Source of the DNA: Lineus longissimus | Taxonomy: Eukaryota; Nemertea; Pilidiophora; Heteronemertea; Lineidae | Length of the DNA: 64,000 bases | Direction: 5' to 3' | Assembly: GCF_910592395.1 (NCBI RefSeq) | Contig: NC_088320.1 | Location: forward strand, 11,222,501-11,286,500 | In this document: positions 1-8,826 of the stretch, piece by piece | Position numbering within the stretch: position 1 is the stretch's first letter | How the letters are laid out: every line of letters begins with the position of its first letter | Position numbers and translations under genes: made by a program | The notes under the pieces: generated by a model | Databases searched by the model: none | Seen by the model: the letters and a program-made list of their open reading frames with translations, nothing else | Told to the model about the DNA's origin: nothing

Positions 1-702
1 GAATCTAAACAAAGAAGCTGATGAGAAAGGTTACGCGAGTTTGGGGTCAATGACTTGGGTACTTGAGGGTTTTTTAAGCAACCAGATAAAACCCACCCAA
101 AGATGGTTTCTTGAGCCACCGGACCATCTGGGTGTCTTTTGAGGCCAGGTTTCATGAAATCCCAATAGGTGTCAATCCCTATTAGAATATCAATGGATCG
201 TTGCCCTGCCTCAACACCATGAAACTCGACACCCTCACCAAATGAATTTAACACGCTTTGAGGAACCTGGGGCCTTTGTAATGGGGTACAAATCAAGGGG
301 ACCTCCACAGCATTTATGGTTTCAACATGTACTGCACCTTTTACAGCATTGGACAACTCTAGATTGTAGACGTTATGCAGTTGACCCTTGGCCGAAGTCC
401 CACCCCCAAAAGCCGCAAAACAGATCGGCTCTGACGATACCCATTCTGGCTTAACTCGTTTCACCAGCGAACTGGAGACATACGAACGATCTGACCCGCT
501 GTCAAACAGTAGGGTGGCATCAGTATACCCTTGGCTGCCACGAACCCGCACAGTTGCCAATGAAAGAATCGTGCGCAAATCTCCTGTTGAATTTGACAAA
601 CTAGAATTTGACACAAATTGACCGTGCACATTATTGGCGCTAGAATTCGACACGAATGAACCTGACACATTATCAGCGCGCGCAGATTGTGACACATTGC
701 CA
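1..702 (-). CDS. BEL/Pao retrotransposon pol, N-terminal part (retropepsin), runs off the left edge
   Basis: Translating the minus strand gives an open frame from about 702 to the window edge with the features of the Pao-type aspartic protease. A LFDSGSDRSYV active-site motif (D-S-G) lies near 510-540, and further on come ILIGIDTYWDF and DGPVAQETIFGWVLSG, typical of the DUF1758 retropepsin flap and C-terminal region. The protease would cut the Gag-Pol polyprotein. The frame is +1 relative to the upstream gag, whose stop is at 706, so Pol would need frameshifting or the copy carries an indel. No stop codon is seen in this stretch. Reverse transcriptase and integrase would lie beyond the window. 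Confidence 0.8.
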
Positions 703-705
703 ACG

Positions 706-2031
706 TTAAGTTCCGTTTTCAGCGTCAGAAGAACGTTCGGTAGTGGCAGCATTCCTTGGCCTTGAAGTTGAATTCCTCGATCCTTGTTTTTCACACAGCA
801 GATGGTGGTGTCCAGCTCCACATTTTGAACATTTTTCGTTACACTGACGGGCGAAATGACTCCCCAAGCATTTGAAGCAAAGTTTCGAATTGCGTACTTT
901 CTCCTTTCGCTCAGAAACAGAACCACATCTCGTTATTTCCCAGCACTTGTGCGCTGGATGCGATGGTTTTTTACAATGTCCGCACCCGTTCTTGCTGGAC
1001 AACTGCAAAGCGGCGATCGTTGCTACAGGAGCTTCAAACGTTTTCTCCTCGGTGTTTGACTTTTCAATTTCCTTAAAGGAATCTGCAGTGTCCCTCCGGC
1101 GTATATCGATTTTCAGAAAGTCCAAAAGAAAGTCAAGATCATCTTCATGACCTTCTCCATCTCTTGCCCACTCCAAGCGTACCTCGCTTGGGAGGCAAGA
1201 GAGTACTACTGGTGTCAAAAACACCCCATACTGTTCGCCAGTAATGTCCAAAGCCTCCAAACTGCGGACATGGGCCTGCACTTCGTCGTACAATTTTGAT
1301 AATTGGCCCGCACGACACTTGGTCCCAGCGTTTGGCCTAGTGCTCATTCGTAACAGTCCCTGAATGTGGGCAAACGCGATTTTTTCCCGTCTCCCGTACC
1401 TGTCTTCCAGTATTTGGCGGGCATCGTCGTAATGTGAATTTGTGATTGAAAGTCCAGCGATGGCCGCCTTGGCCTCGCCTTCCAAAAGCGAATCCAAATA
1501 CGTAAACTTACTGATTACAGGAATGTCCGTCTTGTCAACCAAAGCGTTAAACTTGTCCCAGAAGGACTGCCATTGTGTAACGTCGCCCTTGAATTTGGGC
1601 AGTTCAATCTTAGGCAACCTCACAAGCTTTGATGCATTGTAGCTGTTATCGGAATCATGACTTCGTGAGTCCCAGTTATCCTCCACGTCAGTCTTGCTGA
1701 CAGCGCCAACAGCACTGCCTGTCTGGACACCTTTCCTGACACGGAGAGTCTCAATTCGGATCACACTGATCCTATCCAAAAATGTACCAGCTTCGTCGAT
1801 ACAATTTAACAGTTCTTCCTCATTCGGACAATGAGCTTCAACGTCGCTCTGTGCCTTCCTGAACGAAGCCAACCGTAAATCTAACTCTGAAAGGCCCTCC
1901 TCGAAGATCGCGTCATCGACAGCGCCGCCTGGCCCAATGTCTTTGCGTTCTTTCAGAGCTTTCTCGAGGTTTTTGATCGCCCTCGTAACCCAGCCTTTTG
2001 CGGCCGATCTGCGCTGCACAGCAGCCTGCAT
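706..2031 (-). CDS. BEL/Pao retrotransposon gag (DUF1759 plus zinc knuckles)
   Basis: This intact frame encodes a Pao-type Gag that would package element RNA into virus-like particles. The middle part carries the LPKIELPKFKGDVTQWQSFW segment that marks the DUF1759 Gag family. The C-terminal third has cysteine/histidine knuckles (CGHCKKPSHPAHKC, then CFKCLGSHFARQC and a further C-C-H-C set). The open frame begins at 2079, but that ATG overlaps the probable primer binding site, so the Met at 2031 is a more plausible start. The N-terminus is rich in basic and coiled-coil-like sequence. The element's 5' end points right; only gag and part of pol fall inside the window. Confidence 0.85.
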   Translation of the reverse strand: MQAAVQRRSAAKGWVTRAIKNLEKALKERKDIGPGGAVDDAIFEEGLSELDLRLASFRKAQSDVEAHCPNEEELLNCIDEAGTFLDRISVIRIETLRVRKGVQTGSAVGAVSKTDVEDNWDSRSHDSDNSYNASKLVRLPKIELPKFKGDVTQWQSFWDKFNALVDKTDIPVISKFTYLDSLLEGEAKAAIAGLSITNSHYDDARQILEDRYGRREKIAFAHIQGLLRMSTRPNAGTKCRAGQLSKLYDEVQAHVRSLEALDITGEQYGVFLTPVVLSCLPSEVRLEWARDGEGHEDDLDFLLDFLKIDIRRRDTADSFKEIEKSNTEEKTFEAPVATIAALQLSSKNGCGHCKKPSHPAHKCWEITRCGSVSERKEKVRNSKLCFKCLGSHFARQCNEKCSKCGAGHHHLLCEKQGSRNSTSRPRNAATTERSSDAENGT

Positions 2032-2060
2032 TGTACACCTCTTCGTTGTATGCCTATTTA

Positions 2061-2078
2061 TCCCGGGTTTCGGCACCA
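2061..2078 (-). promoter_or_regulatory. Probable tRNA primer binding site of the BEL/Pao element
   Basis: On the minus strand the bases TGGTGCCGAAACCCGGGA begin with TGG (complement of a tRNA 3' CCA) and sit between the LTR-like end and gag, as a minus-strand primer site should. The matching tRNA was not identified. Confidence 0.6.
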
Positions 2079-2081
2079 TTT

Positions 2082-2245
2082 AATGTGGGGGAAGCCACAC
2101 TAAGGCTATAAAGCCACCCTTATTGCTCCGGAATAACGTGAACAAATCGGTTCGTTTTCTTGTATAAAACCATGTGCGTTTATTATGACAAAAAACACAA
2201 GAACATTTATGCGACTACAATTATACATTGTTATACTGCTGTCTG
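2082..2245 (-). repeat. Probable 5' LTR remnant of the BEL/Pao element
   Basis: The stretch lies immediately upstream (minus strand) of the primer binding site. Read on the minus strand it contains an AATAAA polyadenylation-type signal near 2185 and a CACA end just before the primer site. The outer edge is unclear because from about 2250 the sequence becomes the module shared with the palindrome arms. Confidence 0.45.
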
Positions 2246-2249
2246 CAAC

Positions 2250-2788
2250 AACCACTGAATGCTATTGCGAAAACGCACGTGCACGCCTTTGCTCTACTTC
2301 ACTGCACCCAAACTGAACCAGCAAAAAGTTTTTGCTTTGCGACATCGGAAGTGGCGATCCACCATATACAGTGCAGAAATATTTTTGCAACATTGCGGAA
2401 GTCGTCATTCTTTCAGTTAAAACCTACCTTATCCCTGGACTTTGACAGGTAAACGAAGATAAAAACTTCAGCCCAACTGACAACAGTGTCAACAAACGTG
2501 CTATTTTTTGCGTGTTCTCATTGAGGGTGTGTTTTTCAGTCGAGGGGAGAGGGCTATTGAGCTCTTATTTTACGTACCTGTCGTGCATACTGTTCCATTG
2601 CGTCGAGACTGGTGCATTGCGTCCACAGTTAGAGCAGGGAGATACTTGGTTACAGTCATCCTAAAAAAAAACAGAGTCAGCCGTATCCTCCTCCCCTCGC
2701 ACACGTTCGGTCGTTGGTAATCTCAGTTTCCTCTTTTTGCTAAATTCCAGGAAGTTACGTCTCTCTAGCAAGATTTCTCACTGAAAAG
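2250..2788 (+). repeat. Upstream module of the knottin gene, repeated in both palindrome arms
   Basis: This stretch ends directly at the knottin start codon. It is closely matched upstream of the two palindrome genes (about 22222-22780 minus strand and 31930-32482 plus strand). Its distal half is matched again without a gene at about 14090-14370 and 40740-41010. It should hold the promoter and 5' UTR. I see no unambiguous TATA box. The sequence from about 2700 to the ATG is the best conserved part, consistent with a 5' leader. Confidence 0.55.
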
Positions 2789-4150
2789 ATGAAGACCATT
2801 TGTGTCCTGTTCGTTCTGGTGGTGATCTTCTCCTTGGTCCTTGGTAGGTATACATACAACGCCCCGCAAACGAGCGGTTTAAGCGCTGTACCTATGATTA
2901 TAATCGCTGCTATATGTGCGACAAAAAGATCTCACGCCTGCGGGTAAAACGGCTACTTAGTCGTTTGGTTTGAGATAATGTTCTACATCATGACATTGCT
3001 TTCTTGAACGAGTACATATACTAATATTTGTGATCTCAGAGCCCAATATCCTACCTGCCTTATGCTGGGGAAATCAGGGGTTTCTCGAATAACGCCCCCT
3101 AGCCTGATCGGGGCGAATTCTTCCTCCAATATCGCTGCAGGCTCGTCGAAAGCTGGACCGAAATTGTGCGCCGACTTTATTAACCGGTAGGCGAGAGACA
3201 GCGTTTTTGGGAGGGTTATAGGTTTGTTTAATAACTTGGTATGCGATTGTGACAACGCATGCAACAGTGCATTTGTTATTTCACACGGCTTTTTCAGCTG
3301 ACACTGTACTCAAACAATGCGAAAACCGCGTGCGTGGTGAAATTCATGGGACCAAGTCTAAATGCATTTGGTGACGCGCTTCAGCTCCCATGGATTCCAC
3401 AAATCATCCGATTTTTTGCATTGCCTCGGTGCAGTGCGGCGTAAAATGACAAAGCAGTGTATGCCCGGTCGCAATCGCAATTACCATACCCCAAATTTAC
3501 ATCCCTTACCAAACACCTGAATTATCATATCCCGTCTATCTAGCACATGCAGGAGATAATGTCGAGGAAGGATTGAATGAAGAAACGGATCTGGAAAGAC
3601 GGTAGGTGACACAGCCTTTGGGTTCCTCTCTCTCGCTTGTTCTATTGTAATCCGCCAAGTAGTCCGCCAAGGTTCCTCCTACCTTGAACCAGAAGTAGCT
3701 ATTTGCCCCCCCCCCCTCTGCCTATCAAACTACGGTAATCATAACTGTTACAGCTTGATCAACGCATCCTTGATATATGTATATAGACCTCTCCTCCTCT
3801 CATCCACGCTAAAAGGCAGTTTTCGGTATCCCGTACCACCGCGAAATCCACCGAGAAAGAACCTATTCCTGCGTATGACGTCATCAGTTTTCGTGAAAGA
3901 TTCCCGATCACGAGCCGGTCTCCGTAAAGCAAACGCTGTATCTCGGCCGCTATTTCGAGATCGCGAAATCGGGAAATGGCAGACTGATCGGTTCTTGGAA
4001 CGGGATAGCGAAGCCTCACAACGCCATTTTATCCCGTTTTCTTTCAGGTCTGACTGCTTTCCTGTCGGTCACTCTTGTACCAAGAACTGGACTTGCTGTA
4101 ACACTGAAGGTGGCATTCCCCACTGCGGCTGGGACTTTAAATGTTACTAA
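2789..4150 (+). CDS. Secreted six-cysteine knottin-like peptide precursor, three exons
   Basis: Exons are 2789-2843, 3553-3601 and 4048-4150, joined by GTAGGT donors and CAG acceptors with matching phases, giving a 68-residue precursor with no internal stop. Exon 1 encodes a hydrophobic signal peptide beginning MKTICVLFV. Exon 2 encodes a short Glu/Asp/Asn-rich propeptide ending in Arg-Arg, completed across the splice. Exon 3 encodes a mature part of about 33 residues with cysteine spacing C-x6-C-x5-CC-x8-C-x5-C, the inhibitor cystine knot pattern seen in many secreted antimicrobial, protease-inhibitor and toxin-like peptides. AATAAA signals follow at 4258 and 4294. The product would be secreted and dibasically processed. 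Target and activity cannot be read from the sequence. The gene is single here, but its first two exons recur in the palindrome genes. Confidence 0.82.
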
Positions 4151-4257
4151 TAATCAGGCGACATACCGATGCAAAGGATGAAAAGACTTGGATAGAACCT
4201 TACAGCATCCTTCTGCACCACCTTCGTGCTGTTCTGTATTTGCTTCGACCAAGAATC

Positions 4258-4299
4258 AATAAAGATTAGTCTTTTTTGCTTCTTGCTATACCAAATAAA
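4258..4299 (+). terminator. Polyadenylation signals of the knottin gene
   Basis: Two AATAAA hexamers at 4258-4263 and 4294-4299 lie 108 and 144 bases after the stop codon, followed by T-rich sequence. Confidence 0.6.
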
Positions 4300-4429
4300 G
4301 ACCTAGTAAGAAATAAGACTTGTTACCACCTTTATTTATGGACCAGAGATCATCATCCTGTTTTTCAGTGTTTTTCTTCTCCCTCCAAATCTACCTCTCC
4401 AAAAGTAATGGGTATGAATTCGCTTGAAT

Positions 4430-4640
4430 TTTGAATTTTGAATGAGCATTGTTGGCTAGTATATGTTGAATACGTTTCTAGCTGACTACGCTGTTCATGT
4501 TCAAACTCTGGGCACAAATTGATCAGTCAGTGATGAATGGATCAATCATATTGTGCAGAAATGATGCATGTCGACTAATACCAGCGCTTTCAAGGCAGAA
4601 TATATACATTTTCCGGGTTGAAAGCAATAATTACCATTGT
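4430..4640. repeat. Copy of a short module also found at 12.48-12.6 and 42.33-42.6 kb
   Basis: The block from GAATTTTGAATGAGCATT through TGATGCATGTCGACTAA to GGCAGAATATATAC is matched near 12480-12600 (same strand) and 42330-42640 (opposite strand). A shorter related piece is at 26740-26790. No coding potential is seen. Confidence 0.6.
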
Positions 4641-5331
4641 GACTAACCACTGGTGTGACGTGTTTATATCGTCGTGGAGAGCTTCCTCACAATCCCTTCC
4701 GTTTCGTATTTCCTTCCATAATTTCATCGGCAAACATGATTATTTGGTTTTTAATGAATTTTGGCAAATCGTTAATGAAAACTAGAAATAAAGTCGGCCC
4801 CTGAACCTGAACGCTCCCCTGTGACTCAGGACAAACCTGTGTGTTCACCCTCTACTTTCACTGCCTGGAAACGGTTTGAAAGAATCTCTTCTGTCCACTG
4901 GTTCGTAGCCCGGATATACCTATATCCTCTAGCTTTTGTCAGAGCCTCCTGTGTGGCACTCTATCGATTCCTTTCTTGTATTCAAAGTATAGTACATCAA
5001 AATCGTATTCTCTATCTGCACTAGCAGACAAATTATCTAAACATTTCACAAAGTTCGTTGTTGTGCCTTTGCCTGCTCTGAAACCTCATTAGTTTTTGGA
5101 TAAAAGGTTTTTAGATGCTGAAGAGCTCATAACGAGGTCTCGGATGACTGACCCTATGACTTTACATAAAATACATGTTAAGCTCACCGGTCTGTAGTTC
5201 TGGGGCTGGTCCTTGTCCCCTTTCTTAAATATGGGGCAGACGTATGCCATTTTCCAATCCTCGGTGATTTTACCGGTATCCTATGACTTTTTGAATAGCA
5301 TAGAGCACGCCTCGGGAATTTTATACTTAAT
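4640..5331 (-). pseudogene. CR1-like non-LTR retrotransposon reverse transcriptase remnant, split by the Harbinger insertion
   Basis: On the minus strand the frames show successive RT blocks: IPEDWKMAYVCPIFKKGD and NYRPVSLTCILCKV near 5280-5150, FRAGKGTTTNFVKC near 5070, and GPTLFLVFINDLP with FADE (degenerate catalytic box) near 4800-4720. Stops and frameshifts are frequent. The upstream linker of the same LINE continues at 10923-11060 beyond the Harbinger element. The mirror copy runs 44640-45009 on the plus strand, where the palindrome ends inside this RT. Confidence 0.75.
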
Positions 5332-5581
5332 GGATGGGTTGTTCAAAGCCCCGCTAACTCTTAGCGACTGGCTAGGTACATGATAAACCCCTGCTAACTT
5401 TAGGGAGTCGCTTATTGGGTTGTTCAATTTTTTTTTGCTTAGCGGGTCATTATCTCCCTGCTAAATCTGGTCATATTTAGCGGGCCCAGGGGGCACCGAT
5501 ATCTCCTTGCTAAGCCATCGCTAGCATTTGTCGTCTGCTCTATCATCCAAGATGGCTGCGCACAGGATGCTGCTCCTGGAC

Positions 5582-7016
5582 GAGACAATACCACTAATGA
5601 ATATTCATAGGTTGGAGGGTCGAGGCCTATCAATTAGACGAGTGCATGTTTTTTACTCTCAAGTACATATTTGGAGAGGTATTGAAAAAATATTTGCTGT
5701 GGCAAGTCTACAGATATAAAGAAATTATTTGATGAAAAAATTAATTTCGAATTTTGCTAATTGGGTAATAGGGGGCGTGTTTTGAGTTTTTTCTGCCAGT
5801 TGGCTGAAAACAGTGGAAATATCAAAGTCTGTCTAATTTGTCGATTATAAAAAAATTTCCGTGGTCAATCACCAATTTCCATCGCACCAGTTACTCGCAA
5901 GACTAACCCGTATATCATATCCGAATTTCAGTTTCACTACTTGACGCGTTCTTTGATGCGTCGCGGTCAAACATTGACAATTTAACTGCTAAAAGGCTTA
6001 AAAAATCAATTGTGGTCTTGTCTCTATTTACACTACATTTTGGGTCAATATAGTGAAAAATTTGAATGTGCTCAAATCACTCTAATTCATTTAGAATATT
6101 GTATTGCTGATGATTTAAGGTCAAAACAAGCTAAAATAATGAGAAAAAAACTTAATTTGACCCAAATAAGAGTCAACCTAACCCCGGTCTAAGTTCGGTT
6201 TCATTTTTACAAGTCTTGTTGTGTTGCCATTCATTTTGTAATTTCTTTGAAACTACTTAGGCCTTGATTCTGAAAGTTGTGCCCTAAGCAGCAAAGATAT
6301 TCCTAAATCACATCCTAAATTTTCAGCTCCATAGCTTGCATATTCTGGCCAGGGCAGGTCTTTGAATTTGGTGCTGTTGGCTGCAAAATCATGACTTTTT
6401 GTCGATTTTGTCCTCTTTCGTCGCTTTGGCACAGTTGTACCACTCTTTGAAATGTCTCTCATTTCTCCAAAAATGTCCAGATATGACTTTCCTTTGTTGG
6501 AGAGTTGTGGGATGTCATCTACATTAGTTTGAAAAAAATCTCAAAATGTTAACCCCTGAAATGTACCTTCATTGAGACAATACCACTAATGAATATTCAT
6601 AGGTTGGAGGGTCGAGGCCTATCAATTAGACGAGTGCATGTTTTTTACTCTCAAGTACATATTTGGAGAGGTATTGAAAAAATATTTGCTGTGGCAAGTC
6701 TACAGATATAAAGAAATTATTTGATGAAAAAATTAATTTCGAATTTTGCTAATTGGGTAATAGGGGGCGTGTTTTGAGTTTTTTCTGCCAGTTGGCTGAA
6801 AACAGTGGAAATATCAAAGTCTGTCTAATTTGTCGATTATAAAAAAATTTCCGTGGTCAATCACCAATTTCCATCGCACCAGTTACTCGCAAGACTAACC
6901 CGTATATCATATCCGAATTTCAGTTTCACTACTTGACGCGTTCTTTGATGCGTCGCGGTCAAACATTGACAATTTAACTGCTAAAAGGCTTAAAAAATCA
7001 ATTGTGGTCTTGTCTC
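5582..7016. mobile_element. Composite or TRIM-like element with 443-bp direct repeats, inserted in the transposase gene
   Basis: Two apparently identical 443-bp units (5582-6024 and 6574-7016) flank a 549-bp middle. Each unit starts GAGACAATACCAC and ends GTGGTCTTGTCTC, so each has its own imperfect terminal inverted repeat. The whole is flanked by GGAC at 5578-5581 and 7017-7020, a 4-bp target duplication. The right-arm transposase copy has the uninterrupted site (around 44380), so insertion postdates the inverted duplication, or the right arm never had it. It could be an LTR-type nonautonomous element or two MITEs moving together. Confidence 0.75.
6253..6530 (-). CDS. Possible basic coding exon inside the composite element
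   Basis: On the minus strand a CTAATGTAG acceptor-like end precedes an open frame reading through FGEMRDISKSG and a lysine/arginine cluster (PKRRKRTKSTKS), ending at 6253. It lies wholly in the middle segment of the composite element. The family is not recognised. The basic cluster could be a nuclear or DNA-binding signal, but the frame is short and may be captured host sequence. Confidence 0.25.
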
Positions 7017-7607
7017 GGACTTTCCAGCTCAAAATCGCAGATTTCAGCGTAATTTCCGCCACAGACCATTGCCGTTGGAGGAATTCAGTGAGATAAAATT
7101 GCAGAAAAAGTACAGATTCAATTCTGAAGGCATACATTTCATCTGTGACAAGGTGAGGGATGATTTGATGAGGGACACGGACAGAAATCACAACCTGAAT
7201 GTGGAAACACATTCAGGTTGGTCGCCCTCAAATTCTTTGCATCCGGATCTTTTCTGGACGATGTTGGTGACATTTTTGGCATAGACAAGGGGACTGTATC
7301 GAGAATCATCCATACGGTGGCTGCATCCCTGGTGGAACAAAAAGACAGGTTCATCAGGTGGCCTGATGCAGGGGAGCGAAGACACATCAGGCAAACATTT
7401 ATGGAGAAACACAGATTTCCAAACGTCATTGGATGTGTGGATGTGACCCACATCAAAATCCAAGCCCCCTATCCACCAAGATAATTTGCTGAGGCCATGG
7501 CTCACCTAATGCTGTATGAGGCTGCCCTTTCTGCAGGAAGCATTTCTACTCAATAAATGTACAGGGCATTTGCAATCATGAAGGTGAGTAGCATCCTATA
7601 GCTACCC

Positions 7608-7624
7608 TCCCCCCCCCCCCCCCC
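7608..7624. repeat. Poly-C tract in the transposase intron
   Basis: An uninterrupted run of C. Similar C or G runs occur at 15730, 19232, 21225, 33456, 35338 and 39371, at mirrored positions in the two arms; their lengths are unreliable in any assembly. Confidence 0.8.
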
Positions 7625-8826
7625 TCGAGAAAGAGAGAAAGAGAAGAGTTTTCTCGGCCACTGTCTTTAGACTGGCCTGTTGTAGTGCTATACATGTATT
7701 ATCATGGATTATCATCATATATGCTGCCGGCAGTGTTTGTTTCTCTGTAGTGTGTGTAAGCGAGCACACAGTACACTATACAGCATCAACTGCATGGCTG
7801 TGACTGACTGAGTAAATCTTCAGCCAAAAACACAACACTCACTGATTTCAAATTAATGACATGACCAGGTCAGGGTTTAGTATGTTACCTACCCCTCACC
7901 AAACTTAATAAGGGGTGTACCTAATGAATAAACTGATGAATTTCAACTGTAAAAGTGGTACTTCATAAAAAGTTCATAAAGTTGTTTACAGTACAAAATG
8001 ATGACATCATCAATTTTGCTAGCATGACCTATATTTTATATGGGGTGCCTTTATTGAATTAACTTTAAATATGATATACAGAGTGTCACATAGTAACATG
8101 CACCCTGTGGCCTTTTTTCAATTAATGTTAATTGTGCTGGATAAATAACATAATTGAAACTTTTTGCTGCTAATCTGACAATATGTTTTCAATCTATCTT
8201 TTCAGAAAAGTTCACCAACATAGTAGCGCGCTGGCCAGGGGCAACCCATGACAGCCATATCTTCAGAGAGAGTGAGATCGTCCAGCACCTAGAGAGGAAT
8301 TCACGTGAAGGCTATCTGCTGGGGGACAGTGGGTACCCATGTAAACCATATTTGCTGACACCATATCTCAACCCAGGTACCCCAAGTCAGAGGCGGTACA
8401 ATAGGGCCCAAATCAGGGGCCGAAATATAATCGAACGGATCTTTGGGATTATGAAACGCAGATTCCATGTATTAAAATGGGGGATACGCATGCAGCCAGA
8501 CCGGGTATGTAACATAATAGTTGCTTGTGGGGTACTTCACAACATTTGTGTAGACAGGCGGCTGCACATACTAGAGGACAGTAGTGATAGTGACAGCAGC
8601 AGTAGCAATGACAGTAGTAGTGATGAGGAGGAGGTCTATCAAGGACATCAGAATGGACGAGCCACTGGGGAATATGTGTCAAACACATTCTTTTGAGCAA
8701 TGGGATATGGATATTATCGCATGAATTGATGGATCAACATTTAATTGTATTTACAATTTGCTTAAAACTCTAGTCAATTAATAAAATATTTATCAACCAA
8801 TTTTAACTCTTTCAATAATCATTTGT

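Larger units (their letters stand above)
5528..8696 (+). pseudogene. HARBI1-like Harbinger transposase (DDE_Tnp_4), disrupted
   Basis: Coding blocks are 5528-5580, 7021-7583 and 8206-8696. The last intron (7584-8205) has GTGAGT and TTTTCAG ends and joins in phase. The catalytic residues are present: Asp in GCVDVTHIKI, Asp in LLGDSGYP and Glu in NIIERIFG. An acidic serine-rich tail follows. Three lesions are seen: a 1.4 kb insertion after codon 18, a small +2 alteration near 7210 that breaks the frame, and a frameshift after 7484 before the RKHFYSINVQ block. The mirror copy (44167-44434) lacks the first two, showing they arose on the left arm. The protein would cut and join the element's DNA together with the Myb-like partner. 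Confidence 0.8.

Noticed and set aside
7184-7505. Minus-strand open frames across the transposase
   Set aside because: Antisense shadows of a clear plus-strand HARBI1-like domain.
8449-8700. Cysteine- and histidine-rich frame on the minus strand
   Set aside because: It is the antisense shadow of the transposase acidic serine-rich tail.
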